Under the pieces are notes generated by a model. The model was not told the DNA's origin. It saw nothing but the letters and a program-made list of their open reading frames with translations, and searched no databases. The position numbers and the translations under genes are program-made. Of a stretch of DNA of 64,000 nt, positions 21,277 to 32,804 are shown piece after piece. This DNA comes from Conchiformibius steedae (lineage in GTDB: Bacteria; Pseudomonadota; Gammaproteobacteria; Burkholderiales; Neisseriaceae), in the NCBI RefSeq assembly GCF_014054725.1, contig NZ_CP059563.1, positions 410,868-474,867 of the forward strand. Direction: 5' to 3'. The number at the start of each line of letters is the position of its first letter. Position 1 is the first letter of the stretch.

Positions 21277-21753
21277 TTATTCCGTTTTTCCTGTGCAAAC
21301 TGCTTCACGCAAACGCCCGTCAAACTGCCAAGTATATTTGCCCGACACATCGGTATAATGCCCTGTGGTGCAGTTTACCCGCACACTTTGCACTTTTGCG
21401 CTCATGCGCCGTTCAAAAAAATACAGGTTTACACGGCGCGATTCGTTTTCCACCACCATGTTTTGCGTATCGGCAGCCACAAACTGCAAAACCTGCGGCA
21501 CGGCATACGACCAAGGTTTATACCATGCGCGTGCAGGCACTTCTGCCACCACCCGCGCACCTTGCGGCAGTTGGGCGCGGGTATGGGCAAACCAAGTGTA
21601 TTCGCTGTAAACCTGAAATCCCAACATCCCCAAACCCGCCGCTGCAGGCAAAGCCCATTTGGGCATACGTCCGCGCAACAGCGTTTTGGCGATTAATACC
21701 ACACCTGCCGCGCCCAAACCTGCAAACAGGGTGGCTAAAAATTCCCACAGCAT
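21277..21753 (-). CDS. Hypothetical membrane-anchored protein
   Basis: 158 residues from ATG 21753, which has AGGAA 7 nt upstream. Two hydrophobic segments (about residues 3-22 and 32-48) are followed by a soluble domain of about 100 residues with four Trp/Tyr-rich strands and two Cys near the end (VNCTTGHYTDV and EAVCTGK). I do not recognise a named family. It begins 70 bp after the end of the sodium symporter gene on the same strand, behind a terminator. Confidence 0.65.
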   Translation of the reverse strand: MLWEFLATLFAGLGAAGVVLIAKTLLRGRMPKWALPAAAGLGMLGFQVYSEYTWFAHTRAQLPQGARVVAEVPARAWYKPWSYAVPQVLQFVAADTQNMVVENESRRVNLYFFERRMSAKVQSVRVNCTTGHYTDVSGKYTWQFDGRLREAVCTGKTE

Positions 21754-21776
21754 TGTTCTTTCCTTGTCTGTAATAC

Positions 21777-21810
21777 CAAAAGCGGCACGATGATAAACGT
21801 GCCGCTTTTT
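21777..21810. terminator. Terminator after the sodium symporter gene
   Basis: AAAAGCGGCACG and CGTGCCGCTTTTT form a 12-bp stem with runs on both strands, 13 bp past the symporter stop. Confidence 0.88.
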
Positions 21811-21822
21811 CAAATCAATCCA

Positions 21823-23592
21823 TTAGTGGTCAATGGCTTTGCCTGCACCGTGCGGGAAACGCACGCTTTCCACCAAGTCCTGAACGTCTTGCGGCGGGGC
21901 TTTACCCAAATGCGATACCACAAACGCCACGGCAAAGTTGATGATGGCACCCACTGTACCGAAAGACAGCGGCGAAATACCAAACAGCCAGTTTTCAGGT
22001 TTGTTTTCAAAGGTATTGGTATCGGGGATAAAGAACCAGCCCAAATACAGGAAGATATACACACAAGTGGAAAGCAAACCTGCCAGCATGCCCGCAATCG
22101 CACCTTTGTCGTTGATGCGTTTTGAGAAAATACCCATCATCAGCACGGGGAACAGCGAAGCGGCGGCGATACCGAATGCCAGTGCAACCACTTGCGCGGC
22201 AAACCCCGGCGGGTTAATGCCCAACCATGTTGCCACCACGATGGCAACCGTCATTGACACACGCGCTGCCAGCAGTTCGCCTTTTTCGCTGATATCGGGT
22301 TTGAGGGTTTTCTTAATCAAATCGTGCGACACGGCGGAAGAAATTGCCAACAACAAGCCTGCTGCGGTAGAAAGTGCTGCTGCCAAACCACCTGCGGCAA
22401 TCAAGCCGATTACCCAGCTGGGCAAATTGGCGATTTCGGGGTTGGCCAATACCAAAATATCGTTGTTAACGGTCAGTTCATTGCCTTTCCAGCCGCGTTC
22501 GGTGGCGGTGGCTTCAAACTGTTCGTTTTTGTCGTTGTAATATTGGATTTTGCCGTCACCGTTTTTGTCTTCAAACTTCAGCAAACCTGTGGTTTCCCAG
22601 TTTTTCATCCATTCGGGGCGTTGTTCGTAGTCCAAAGCGGGCTGGTTTGTGCCTGCGGGGTAAATGGTGTTCACCAGATTCATACGCGCCATTGAACCGA
22701 CTGCGGGTGCAGTGGTGTAGAGCAGGGCGATAAACACCAATGCCCAACCTGCGGAAGTACGCGCATCAGACACTTTGGGAACGGTAAAGAAACGGATAAT
22801 CACATGGGGCAAACCCGCTGTACCAATCATCAGCGACATGGTAAACAACAGCATATTCAGCTTGTTGGGTTCGTCTGCGGTAAAGGCTTTAAAGCCCAAA
22901 TCGGTAATTAAGCCGTTAAGTTTGTGCAACAGCGGTTCGCCTGAAGCGTTTTCGTTGCCAAACATACCCAAAGGTGGCAGCGGATTGCCTGTCAGGTTAA
23001 ACGAAATAAACACGGCGGGAATGGTGTAGGCAATAATCAGCACCACATATTGCGCCACTTGGGTGTAGGTAATGCCTTTCATGCCACCCAATACCGCGTA
23101 AAACAGCACCACCACGGCGGCAATCAGCAAACCTGTGGTATTGCTCACTTCCAAAAAGCGTGAAAACGCCACGCCTGCACCTGTCATTTGTCCGATAACG
23201 TAGGTGGTGGACGCGGTAATCAAACACGCCACCGCCACCAAACGCGCGGTACGGCTGTAAAAACGGTCGCCAATAAAATCAGGCACGGTAAATTTGCCGA
23301 ATTTACGCAGATAGGGTGCCAGCAGCAATGCCAGCAACACATAACCGCCCGTCCAGCCCATCAGGTAGGCAGAAGCGGGATAACCGCTCATGGCGATAAT
23401 GCCCGCCATGGAAATAAACGAAGCGGCACTCATCCAGTCGGCGGCGGTTGCCATGCCGTTGAGTACGGGATGCACGCCCCCGCCTGCCACATAAAATTCT
23501 TTGGTAGAACCCGCGCGTGCCCAAATCGCAATGCCGAAATACAGCGCAAACGACGCACCCACAAACACCAAGTTAATCCAAAATTGGCTCAT
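21823..23592 (-). CDS. Sodium:solute symporter, large subunit (VC_2705 / ActP-like)
   Basis: 589 residues with about thirteen membrane helices of the SSS family. SFISMAGIIAMSGYP, QMTGAGVAFSRFL and LAAALSTAAGLLLAISSAVS are typical of acetate/pyruvate-type symporters. The small DUF4212 subunit gene precedes it with a 4-bp gap, which marks the two-subunit VC_2705 subfamily. Around residues 335-375 there is a polar insertion with FEDKNGDGKIQYYND, an EF-hand-like calcium loop facing outside by topology. The substrate is most likely a short carboxylate, but this is inferred from family. Confidence 0.9.
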   Translation of the reverse strand: MSQFWINLVFVGASFALYFGIAIWARAGSTKEFYVAGGGVHPVLNGMATAADWMSAASFISMAGIIAMSGYPASAYLMGWTGGYVLLALLLAPYLRKFGKFTVPDFIGDRFYSRTARLVAVACLITASTTYVIGQMTGAGVAFSRFLEVSNTTGLLIAAVVVLFYAVLGGMKGITYTQVAQYVVLIIAYTIPAVFISFNLTGNPLPPLGMFGNENASGEPLLHKLNGLITDLGFKAFTADEPNKLNMLLFTMSLMIGTAGLPHVIIRFFTVPKVSDARTSAGWALVFIALLYTTAPAVGSMARMNLVNTIYPAGTNQPALDYEQRPEWMKNWETTGLLKFEDKNGDGKIQYYNDKNEQFEATATERGWKGNELTVNNDILVLANPEIANLPSWVIGLIAAGGLAAALSTAAGLLLAISSAVSHDLIKKTLKPDISEKGELLAARVSMTVAIVVATWLGINPPGFAAQVVALAFGIAAASLFPVLMMGIFSKRINDKGAIAGMLAGLLSTCVYIFLYLGWFFIPDTNTFENKPENWLFGISPLSFGTVGAIINFAVAFVVSHLGKAPPQDVQDLVESVRFPHGAGKAIDH

Positions 23593-23596
23593 GATA

Positions 23597-23863
23597 TCAC
23601 TCCTCTTTTACGCCAAACTGTTCGTCCAGTTTGTTCATGCGCCATGAGTAATAAAAAATAATGGCGATAAACACCAAAATCGAGCCTTGTTGGGCAAACC
23701 AAAAGCCCAAATCGGCACCGCCCACGCTAATACCCATCAACATCGGGCGCAGCAAAATGGCGGCAAAGTGCGAGCAAAGCGCCCATACGGTCAGGCAGAT
23801 AAAGATAATGCGTAAATTTGCCTTCCAGTAGCCTGAAGCATCATGTTTTTTTTCTACGGACAT
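23597..23863 (-). CDS. Sodium:solute symporter small subunit (DUF4212)
   Basis: 88 residues with two membrane helices. YWKANLRIIFICLTVWALCS and GFWFAQQGSILVFIAIIFYY are hallmarks of DUF4212, the partner of VC_2705-type symporters. A strong ribosome site AGGAGATGAAAC precedes the ATG. The upstream 160 bp contain an inverted repeat GATACG-N6-CGTATC (23923-23940) that could be an operator. Confidence 0.93.
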   Translation of the reverse strand: MSVEKKHDASGYWKANLRIIFICLTVWALCSHFAAILLRPMLMGISVGGADLGFWFAQQGSILVFIAIIFYYSWRMNKLDEQFGVKEE

Positions 23864-24024
23864 GTTTCATCTCCTGATGAAAGGTGGTGAAAACGGGAAA
23901 TACCCCCGCTGTGTTCCTGCCGATACGCTTGAACGTATCAACAATGAAAATCAGGATAACACAACCTTACAAAACGTCCGCTTGGATTTGATGCCGTATC
24001 GGCAGATGTGATGCCCCTTATCGT

Positions 24025-24759
24025 TTAAACCGATTTGTCAGCGGACAGGCTTAATTGCGCGGAAACGGGTAAATGGTCAGACGCGCAAAAGGTTTCTGTT
24101 TGCCCTTGTCCATGCAAGCCTTTTAAAAAGATGTGGTCCAGCGTTTTGCGCGGTTGCCAACTGGGATAGGTGGGCGCAGGCGCAGCCACGCGGATAAAAC
24201 CTGCCCGTTCCAATACTTTGGCTGCTGCGGCATCGGGTAAAAAGTTAAAATCTCCGCATAAACAAACCTTTTCATATTTCGCCAGTGCATCAACAATATG
24301 TTGCGCCTGATGGATTTGGTCTTGCCTTCCCAAGCTGAAATGGGCGTTTGCCACCACCATTTCGCCCCAAGGTGTGTCTGCTGCCGCTGCCAGCCAACCA
24401 CGCCCTTTAATCCGCGAAGGCAGGCTTTCGCTAACCAGCAGACGCAGTGGAAAATGGCTTAACATCATGTTGCCGTGGCGCGACAATTTGCCGACCACAC
24501 GGTTGGTTTGGTGCAGGCTGTGGGCAAACGCAGACGCTTCAGCCAGTAGGTTTGCCTGACAGCAAAAACCGCTGCGCAAACCGCCCAAATCAATTTCTTG
24601 CAAACACACCACGTCAAACGCTGCAATATAATCGGCAATCCGTGCCAAAGTGTCGTGTTTTGCCCGCGCAGGCAAGACCTGACGGTGCAGGCGCGACACA
24701 TAACGCCAATAGCTGTCTGTACCGATGGCAGCCTGAATGTTGTAACTGAGAATACGCAT
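24025..24759 (-). CDS. Endonuclease/exonuclease/phosphatase family protein
   Basis: 244 residues from ATG 24759 (MRILSYNIQAAIGTDSYWRY), the standard EEP start; the frame continues 22 codons upstream without homology. Conserved EEP residues are Asn in SYNIQ, Glu in VVCLQEIDLG, His in VANAHFSL, Asp/Asn in CLCGDFNFLPD and the final His in CASDHLPVSA. The fold covers DNases, sphingomyelinases and phosphatases; no signal peptide is seen, so a cytoplasmic enzyme is likely. The substrate is unknown. Confidence 0.85.
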   Translation of the reverse strand: MRILSYNIQAAIGTDSYWRYVSRLHRQVLPARAKHDTLARIADYIAAFDVVCLQEIDLGGLRSGFCCQANLLAEASAFAHSLHQTNRVVGKLSRHGNMMLSHFPLRLLVSESLPSRIKGRGWLAAAADTPWGEMVVANAHFSLGRQDQIHQAQHIVDALAKYEKVCLCGDFNFLPDAAAAKVLERAGFIRVAAPAPTYPSWQPRKTLDHIFLKGLHGQGQTETFCASDHLPVSAQLSLSADKSV

Positions 24760-24849
24760 CAACCCATACGCCAAAGCTGCTTGGCGTTTCCATAAAAAAA
24801 CCTTGGGCGAATATTGCGCCCACACATGGAAACCGTCAATCCAAACTGC

Positions 24850-24855
24850 TATAAT
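24850..24855 (+). promoter_or_regulatory. Putative -10 box of ispB
   Basis: ATAATC/TATAAT at 24850-24855 within GCTATAATCGCC, about 33 bp before the ATG. No convincing -35 was seen. Confidence 0.4.
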
Positions 24856-24887
24856 CGCCGCTTTTCATTTTGCCAAAAATCTTGCCC

Positions 24888-25862
24888 ATGCTGCGCCAAC
24901 TGCCTTATTTTCAACAAAATCTGCAAAATGATTTGCACCGCGTGGACGCGGTGGTCAATCGCGCCGTGCAGTCGGAAGTGGCGCTGATTTCGCAAATCGG
25001 CAACTACATCATCAGTGCTGGCGGTAAACGCTTGCGCCCGATTATCACCATTTTGTCGGGCAAATCGCTTGGTTGCGACACCGACCAACTTTATTCGCTG
25101 GCGGCGATGGTGGAATTTATCCACACTTCCACGCTGCTGCATGATGATGTGGTAGATGAAAGCGAATTGCGGCGCGGACGTGCCACCGCCAATAATTTGT
25201 TTGGTAACGCCGCTGCCGTGTTGGTGGGCGATTTTCTCTATACCCGTGCTTTTCAATTGATGGTGGGTTCGGGCAGTTTGAAAATTCTGGACATTATGGC
25301 GGAAGCCACCAACATTATTGCCGAAGGAGAAGTGATGCAGCTGATGAATATCGGCAATACCGATATCAGCGAAGAACAATATTTGCGCGTGATTCAATAC
25401 AAAACCGCCAAGCTGTTTGAAGCGGCGGCGCAAGTGGGCGCGGTATTGGCAGGCGCGTCGCCCGAACACGAACAAGCCTTAAAAGATTACGGCATGTATG
25501 TGGGCACGGCATTTCAAATTATTGATGATGTGTTGGATTATTCGGGCAGCGCCGAACAAATCGGCAAAAATGTCGGCGATGATTTGGCAGAAGGCAAACC
25601 CACGCTGCCGCTGATTTATCTGATGCGTCAAGGCAGTGCCGAAGCCGCCGCCGAAGTGCGCGATGCCCTGCAAAACGCCGACCGCAGCCGTTTTGAAGCC
25701 ATTTACCGCCATGTCAGCCAATCCGATGCCTTAAACTATTGCACCAAACAGGCACAAAATGCCGTTGCCCGCGCCTGTGCCTGTTTGGACAAGCTGCCCG
25801 ACAATGAAACGGTGCAGGCAATGCGCGATTTGGCGCAACATTCGGTGGCGCGTATCAGTTGA
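24888..25862 (+). CDS. ispB: Octaprenyl diphosphate synthase
   Basis: Makes the long isoprenoid chain of ubiquinone by adding isopentenyl units to farnesyl diphosphate. 324 residues from ATG 24888; a TTG at 24870 is possible. The first Asp-rich motif is LLHDDVVDESELRRG, and the second is AFQIIDDVLDYSG followed by GKNVGDDLAEGKPTLPLIYL. GGKRLRPIITIL is the diphosphate-binding segment. The small residues before the first Asp-rich motif fit a long-chain product. It is monocistronic and ends 6 bp before a tRNA. Confidence 0.93.
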   Translation: MLRQLPYFQQNLQNDLHRVDAVVNRAVQSEVALISQIGNYIISAGGKRLRPIITILSGKSLGCDTDQLYSLAAMVEFIHTSTLLHDDVVDESELRRGRATANNLFGNAAAVLVGDFLYTRAFQLMVGSGSLKILDIMAEATNIIAEGEVMQLMNIGNTDISEEQYLRVIQYKTAKLFEAAAQVGAVLAGASPEHEQALKDYGMYVGTAFQIIDDVLDYSGSAEQIGKNVGDDLAEGKPTLPLIYLMRQGSAEAAAEVRDALQNADRSRFEAIYRHVSQSDALNYCTKQAQNAVARACACLDKLPDNETVQAMRDLAQHSVARIS

Positions 25863-25868
25863 GTTTTT

Positions 25869-25940
25869 CCCGCCGTAGTTCAATGGATAGAACGTATGCC
25901 TCCTAAGCGTAAAATACAGGTTCGATTCCTGTCGGCGGGG
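25869..25940 (+). tRNA. tRNA-Arg (CCU)
   Basis: 72 nt. The acceptor CCCGCCG pairs with CGGCGGG, the anticodon loop CTCCTAA has anticodon CCT, and the T-arm is ACAGGTTCGATTCCTGT. No CCA is encoded (GTTGGG follows), unlike the other three tRNAs here, so the CCA-adding enzyme must complete it. Confidence 0.92.
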
Positions 25941-25950
25941 TTGGGTGATA

Positions 25951-25990
25951 AAAATGCCGTTTTCCAGATTGAGGAAAACGGCATTTTTTT
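25951..25990. terminator. Bidirectional terminator after tRNA-Arg and the copper ATPase gene
   Basis: AAAATGCCGTTTTCC and GGAAAACGGCATTTT form a 15-bp stem with T-runs on either strand. Confidence 0.9.
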
Positions 25991-28139
25991 AATCTGATGG
26001 CATTGATACGGATTTTTGCCCGAAACGGTGCAGGCGCAGAGAATTGATCAGCACCGATACGGAACTGAGTGCCATCGCCATGCCTGCCACGGTGGGGCTG
26101 AGTGTGCCCGTGGCGGCAAGGGGAATCGCCAATACATTATACGCAAATGCAAAAAACAGGTTTTGGCGGATGGTGCGGCGGGTGGCGCGGGCAACGGCGA
26201 ACGCATCTGCCAAACGCATCAGCGAGGGGCGCATCAGCACGGCTTGGGCGGTGTGTTCGGCGGCGGCGCTGCTGCCGTAGGGGGCAAAACCGATGTGGGC
26301 GGCGGCGAGTGCGGGGGCATCATTAATGCCGTCGCCAATCATGGCAATGTGTTTGCCCGATTGGGCGAGTTGTGCCACGGTATCGGTTTTGTCGCGTGGC
26401 GACATACCGCCTTGGGCGCGAGCAATCCCTGCTTCGGCGGCACTGCGGGCAACGGCGGCGGGACGGTCGCCACTGAGCATCAGCGTGGCGATGCCCATGT
26501 TTTGCAAACGGGCAACGGCGGCGCGGCTGTCGGGTTTGAGGGTATCGGCAAAGGCAAATGCGCCTGCGGGTTTGCCGTTGACGGCAACGGCGGCAATGCC
26601 TGCTTCCCGCCATGTTTCGTTATCGGGCAAGGTAGTCAGTCCGCAAAATTCGGGCGAACCGACACGCACGTCGCCCATGCCCGTTACCGTGCCGCTGATG
26701 CCTTGTCCTGCTTCGGTGCGGACGGATTGGGCGGCGGGAATGTCGCCTAATTGATGGGCGCGGCGCACAATGGCAGCGGCAAACGGGTGCAGGCTGTGGC
26801 GTTCCAAGGCAGCGGCAGCGTGCAGCAAACGGGTTTCGTCTGTGTCGGCTGCGGTGTGGACGGCGATGATGTCGGGACGACCTTCGGTCAGCGTACCCGT
26901 TTTGTCAAACACGGCGGTATCGGCAGCGGCAGCACTTTCCAAAGCGGCAGGATGTTTAAACCAAACCCCGTGCCGTACCGCTGCCGCCATGCCCGCCATC
27001 ACCGCAGCAGGCGTTGCCAAACCGAGGGCGCACGGACACGCCACCACCAGCACCGCCACCCCACGCATCACCGCCGTACCCGCTGCCACGCCCGCCATCA
27101 GGTTGCCCGCAAAAGTGAGCAATGCCACCGCTGCCACCAAAGGCACAAACACCGCTGCCACGCGGTCTGCCAAGGCAGCGGCAGGCGCTTTGCCCGATTG
27201 TGCTTCTGCCAACGCCCGCATCATGTCGCCCAACAGTGTGTCTTCGCCCAATTTGTCGGCGCGGTATTCTAAGGAACCGTGCAACACTGCCCCTGCCAAC
27301 ACGCTGTCGCCCGCACGTTTGGCAACGGGACGGCTTTCACCTGTAAGATGGCTTTCGTCTGCCCATGCTTCGCCCGACAACACCGTACCGTCTGCGGCAA
27401 TCCGTCCGCCGTGTATCCCGCGCAAATGCTCGCCCATGCCAATTTGTGCCACTTCAATTTCCACCCATTCGCCGTTGCGTTGCGCCTGCACGGTTTTGGG
27501 AACGAGTTTGACCAGCAATGCCAAACCGTTCAGGCTTTCGCGTTTCATGCGTTCTTCCCAGTATTTGCCCAAAGACACCAGTGCCAGCACCATCACGCCT
27601 GTTTCAAAATACACGCCGTGCGTTCCCGCACCTTGCGCGGCAGACACCAGTGAATACAGGTAAGCGGCAGCCGTTCCCGCTACCACCAGCACATCCATAT
27701 TGGCACTGCCGCCGCGCAAAGCTGCCCACGCCCGCCGATAAAACGGTTGTGCCAGCCAAACTTGCACCAGCGTAGCAGCCACAATTTGCCACCACAGCGG
27801 CGGCATCAGCGCGTGCGAACCGAATAACATGCCCGCCATTCCGGGAATAAATGTCGCCATCAGCACCAAAAGCAGTTTCAAACGCCAATCGGGGGGAGCG
27901 GGTGCGGGCAGCGGTGCAGTCGTGCCTTGTACGGCGTGCGCGGAAAATCCCGCCCGTTCCACCAGCGCCGCCAACTGCGCGGCATCGGCAGCCGCCGCAT
28001 CAAAATCAATCCGCGCCTCTTCGGTGGCAAAACTCACTTCGGCACGGCTTACCGCAGGGTGCGCGTTTAACACTTTTTCCACCCGCGCCGCACAGCTTTG
28101 GCAACTCATGCCGTCAATCCGCAAACGCAAACGTTCCAT
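25989..28139 (-). CDS. copA: Copper-exporting P1B-type ATPase
   Basis: 716 residues from ATG 28139 (MERLRLRIDGMSCQSC); a frame 15 codons longer exists. One N-terminal heavy-metal domain (GMSCQSCAARVEKVL) is followed by two helices, four core helices and the ATPase domains. The CPC copper motif (ACPCALGLATP), phosphorylation site DKTGTLTEG, TGES (HLTGES) and GDGINDAPAL are all present. The nucleotide-binding HP motif reads RHSLHPFA rather than the usual SEHPLA, keeping the HP pair. It pumps Cu(I) out of the cytoplasm. No CueR-type operator was recognised in the 119 bp shared with truA. Confidence 0.92.
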   Translation of the reverse strand: MERLRLRIDGMSCQSCAARVEKVLNAHPAVSRAEVSFATEEARIDFDAAAADAAQLAALVERAGFSAHAVQGTTAPLPAPAPPDWRLKLLLVLMATFIPGMAGMLFGSHALMPPLWWQIVAATLVQVWLAQPFYRRAWAALRGGSANMDVLVVAGTAAAYLYSLVSAAQGAGTHGVYFETGVMVLALVSLGKYWEERMKRESLNGLALLVKLVPKTVQAQRNGEWVEIEVAQIGMGEHLRGIHGGRIAADGTVLSGEAWADESHLTGESRPVAKRAGDSVLAGAVLHGSLEYRADKLGEDTLLGDMMRALAEAQSGKAPAAALADRVAAVFVPLVAAVALLTFAGNLMAGVAAGTAVMRGVAVLVVACPCALGLATPAAVMAGMAAAVRHGVWFKHPAALESAAAADTAVFDKTGTLTEGRPDIIAVHTAADTDETRLLHAAAALERHSLHPFAAAIVRRAHQLGDIPAAQSVRTEAGQGISGTVTGMGDVRVGSPEFCGLTTLPDNETWREAGIAAVAVNGKPAGAFAFADTLKPDSRAAVARLQNMGIATLMLSGDRPAAVARSAAEAGIARAQGGMSPRDKTDTVAQLAQSGKHIAMIGDGINDAPALAAAHIGFAPYGSSAAAEHTAQAVLMRPSLMRLADAFAVARATRRTIRQNLFFAFAYNVLAIPLAATGTLSPTVAGMAMALSSVSVLINSLRLHRFGQKSVSMPSD

Positions 28140-28203
28140 GATGTCTTTTTCCCAAAATAAAGGTAGCGATATTATCGGGTGCATTATCCGTTTTTCAACA
28201 TTT

Positions 28204-28232
28204 TTGACAGCGCCGCCTGCTTGTTGAACAAT
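28204..28232 (+). promoter_or_regulatory. Putative truA promoter
   Basis: Consensus -35 TTGACA (28204-28209), 17-bp spacer, -10 AACAAT (28227-28232), 26 bp before the truA ATG. Confidence 0.5.
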
Positions 28233-28258
28233 GCGCGTTTTAACCGCCCATTCCGCCC

Positions 28259-29041
28259 ATGACCCGCTACGCCCTTACCCTTGCTTATGACGGCAGCCAT
28301 TTTTTTGGTTGGCAAAAACAGGCAGACGGCACGCCCACCGTGCAAGCCGCTCTTGAACATGCTTTGGAACAGATGGCAGAGCATCCCGTGCGGACCTTTG
28401 CCGCAGGGCGCACCGACACAGGCGTACACGCGCTGGCACAAACCGTGCATTTTGACACCGACACCGTTCGCCCCTTGCAAGCATGGGTGCGCGGGGTTAA
28501 TGCCCGTTTGCCTGAAGGCGTGGCGGTGCTGCACGCCCAAGCGGTTGATGAACGTTTTCATGCCCGTTTTGATGCCTGTGCGCGGCGTTACCGCTATGTA
28601 TTGCAATCCGCGCCCGTGCGTTCGCCGCATTTATACCGTCGTGCAGGGTGGACACATTATCCTTTAGACGCTGCGCTGATGCGCCAAGCCGCTGCGCTAT
28701 TGGTGGGAACACACGATTTTTCCAGTTTCCGCGCTGCGCAATGTCAAGCCAAATCCCCTGTTAAAACCCTGTATTCCGCCGAAATCCAACACACGGGCGA
28801 GCGTTTTGTGTTTGATTTCCATGCCAATGCCTTTTTGCATCACATGATACGCAATATTGTTGGCGCACTGGTATATGTGGGCAGCGGACGTTTAAGTGTC
28901 AATGCTTTTGCAGAACTGCTGCAAGCGCAAAACCGTTGCCACGCACCGCCCACTTTTATGCCTGACGGTTTGTATTTTGTCGGCGCAGACTATCCGCCTG
29001 AATGGGGCATTTACCCAGTTCCCGCATCCGATTGGCTGTAA
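28259..29041 (+). CDS. truA: tRNA pseudouridine(38-40) synthase
   Basis: 260 residues. Isomerises uridines 38-40 in the tRNA anticodon arm. The catalytic Asp lies in [15 protein letters not shown] (residues 47-61), and [19 protein letters not shown] and [17 protein letters not shown] are the other family blocks. The stop is followed after 3 bp by the ABC permease gene, so the two form one transcript. Confidence 0.96.
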   Translation: MTRYALTLAYDGSHFFGWQKQADGTPTVQAALEHALEQMAEHPVRTFAAGRTDTGVHALAQTVHFDTDTVRPLQAWVRGVNARLPEGVAVLHAQAVDERFHARFDACARRYRYVLQSAPVRSPHLYRRAGWTHYPLDAALMRQAAALLVGTHDFSSFRAAQCQAKSPVKTLYSAEIQHTGERFVFDFHANAFLHHMIRNIVGALVYVGSGRLSVNAFAELLQAQNRCHAPPTFMPDGLYFVGADYPPEWGIYPVPASDWL

Positions 29042-29044
29042 ACC

Positions 29045-30568
29045 ATGATGTACCGTACCGGTTTTTGGCTGTTCGCGCTGATGCCGCTGCTGTTTTTATC
29101 GGCAACGGTGTTGGCACCGCTGTTTGCTATGCTGCGTTATGAAGATGCCGCGTTGCTGTGGGGCGAAATCTTGGGCGACAGCTATTACCGTTGGCGCATC
29201 GGCTGGACGGCGTGGCAGGCGTTTTGTACGGTGATGTTGACCTTGTGTTTGGGCGTGCCTGTGGGGTGGGTGCTGGCGCGTTTGCAGTTTCGTGGGAGAT
29301 TGTGGCTGCTGCGGCTGCTGATGCTGCCGTTTATCACGCCCACTTTGGTAGCAGGCATGGGCGTATTGGCATTGTTTGGCGAACGCGGGCTGTTGTGGCG
29401 AGGTTGGCAGGATACACCTTATTTGTTGTTATACGGCAATGTTTTTTTTAATCTGCCCGTGATGATACGCGCTGCCTATCAGGGTTTTTGCGCTGTTCCC
29501 ACCAACCGCGTGGCAGCGGTGCAAACCTTGGGCGCGGGTGCGTGGCAACGGTTTTGGCAGGTGGAACGACCCGTGTTGCTGCCGTGGCTGGCGGGTGCGG
29601 GCTGTTTGGTGTTTTTGTATTGTTTTTCGGGATTTGGTTTGGCGTTATTATTGGGCGGACAGCGTTATGCCACCGTAGAAGTGGAAATTTATCAACTGAT
29701 TGCCTATGAATTGGACATGGCACGGGCAGGGGTATTGGTGTGGCTGGTGTTGGCGGTAACGGCGTTGGCAGGGGGCGCGTATGCGTGGGTGAGCCGCCGC
29801 AGCCATGCTGCCAAAGTACGCCCGCTATCGCCACGCCCGCCGCAAACGGTTTGGGAACGGCTGTTGTTGGCAACGGTATTGACTGTGCTGCTGTGTTGCT
29901 GCGTATTGCCCTTGTTGGCGGTACTGGCACGGGCAATGGGCGCGGGCGAAGCGTGGCAGGTGTTGTGGCACGAAGAAACTTTATTGGCGTTGTGGAATAC
30001 GCTGCGTTTTACGGCGGCGGCGGTGGCGGTATCGGCGTTGTTGGGAATGGCACACGCGGCGTTGGTGCGCCGTTGGACGTATTTACGCGCTTTAACCTTT
30101 TTACCGTTTATGGTATCGCCCGTGTGTTTGGCGTTTGGGATGCTGCTGCTGTATCCCGATTGGTCGGCATCGCTGGGGATGCTGGTTGCGCTGTATGCGC
30201 TGCTGGCTTATCCGTTTGTAACCAAAGACATATTGGCGGCATGGGACGCTTTACCGCCTGCCTATACCGCAGCGGCGCGGATATGCGGGGCAAACCGTTG
30301 GCAAGTGCTGGGTACGGTTACACTGCCTTTGCTGCTACCTGCTTTGCGGCGCGGGCTGACCTTGGCAGCGGCCACAGGCATAGGTGAATTCGCCGCTACT
30401 TTACTGCTGTCTCGCCCCGAATGGACCACTTTAACCACCTTAATTTACCGCTATTTAGGCAAAGTGGGTGCAGAAAATCAAGACAAAGCCGCAGTGCTGA
30501 CAGTTTTGCTGATGGCATTGTCGGTGCTGGTGTTTGTGGCATTAGACGGCAAAGAACGTGAATCGTAA
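29045..30568 (+). CDS. Double-length ABC transporter permease (ThiP/FbpB type)
   Basis: 507 residues with about twelve membrane helices in two fused permease halves. Each half has an EAA loop contacting the ATPase (AAVQTLGAGAWQRFWQVERP near residue 160; AARICGANRWQVLGTVTLP near residue 410). This architecture belongs to importers of iron(III) or thiamine. No ATPase or binding-protein gene is adjacent, so the substrate is open. A second ATG one codon later is an alternative start. The stop codon abuts a repeat element. Confidence 0.88.
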   Translation: MMYRTGFWLFALMPLLFLSATVLAPLFAMLRYEDAALLWGEILGDSYYRWRIGWTAWQAFCTVMLTLCLGVPVGWVLARLQFRGRLWLLRLLMLPFITPTLVAGMGVLALFGERGLLWRGWQDTPYLLLYGNVFFNLPVMIRAAYQGFCAVPTNRVAAVQTLGAGAWQRFWQVERPVLLPWLAGAGCLVFLYCFSGFGLALLLGGQRYATVEVEIYQLIAYELDMARAGVLVWLVLAVTALAGGAYAWVSRRSHAAKVRPLSPRPPQTVWERLLLATVLTVLLCCCVLPLLAVLARAMGAGEAWQVLWHEETLLALWNTLRFTAAAVAVSALLGMAHAALVRRWTYLRALTFLPFMVSPVCLAFGMLLLYPDWSASLGMLVALYALLAYPFVTKDILAAWDALPPAYTAAARICGANRWQVLGTVTLPLLLPALRRGLTLAAATGIGEFAATLLLSRPEWTTLTTLIYRYLGKVGAENQDKAAVLTVLLMALSVLVFVALDGKERES

Positions 30569-30676
30569 TAGTTAATGTGATTTATTTTTCAGACAAGGCG
30601 GCGATGCCGCAGACAGTATGAATCATACGGCAAGGTGATGCCAACGCCGTATGGGAAATAAAGCACATTGACTATA
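30567..30676. repeat. TATAG-ended repeat, divergent subtype
   Basis: About 110 bp with inverted ends: AATAGTTAATGTGATTT on the left and the reverse complement of TATAGTCAATGTGCTTT on the right. The interior word AGACAAGGCGGCGATGCCG parallels ACGAGACAAGGCGACAACGCC of the 107-bp family. It begins at the stop codon of the permease gene. Confidence 0.65.
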
Positions 30677-30785
30677 AGGCTTTTGGTTTGCCTTATCTTA
30701 TGGTAAGGTTGCAGATTTTTGCCCCGTTTGTGTTGGCATTGATGGTATCTATTTGAAAAATAAACACATAAATGAAAGGTATTCT

Positions 30786-32800
<2,015 letters not shown>

Positions 32801-32804
<4 letters not shown>

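Noticed and set aside
24849-25475. 208-codon minus-strand ORF opposite ispB
   Set aside because: Shadow of ispB with no start context and no family features.
26016-27663. Long plus-strand ORFs (up to 297 codons) opposite copA
   Set aside because: They mirror the codon pattern of copA in a GC-biased gene; composition is Cys/His/Arg-rich nonsense without motifs.
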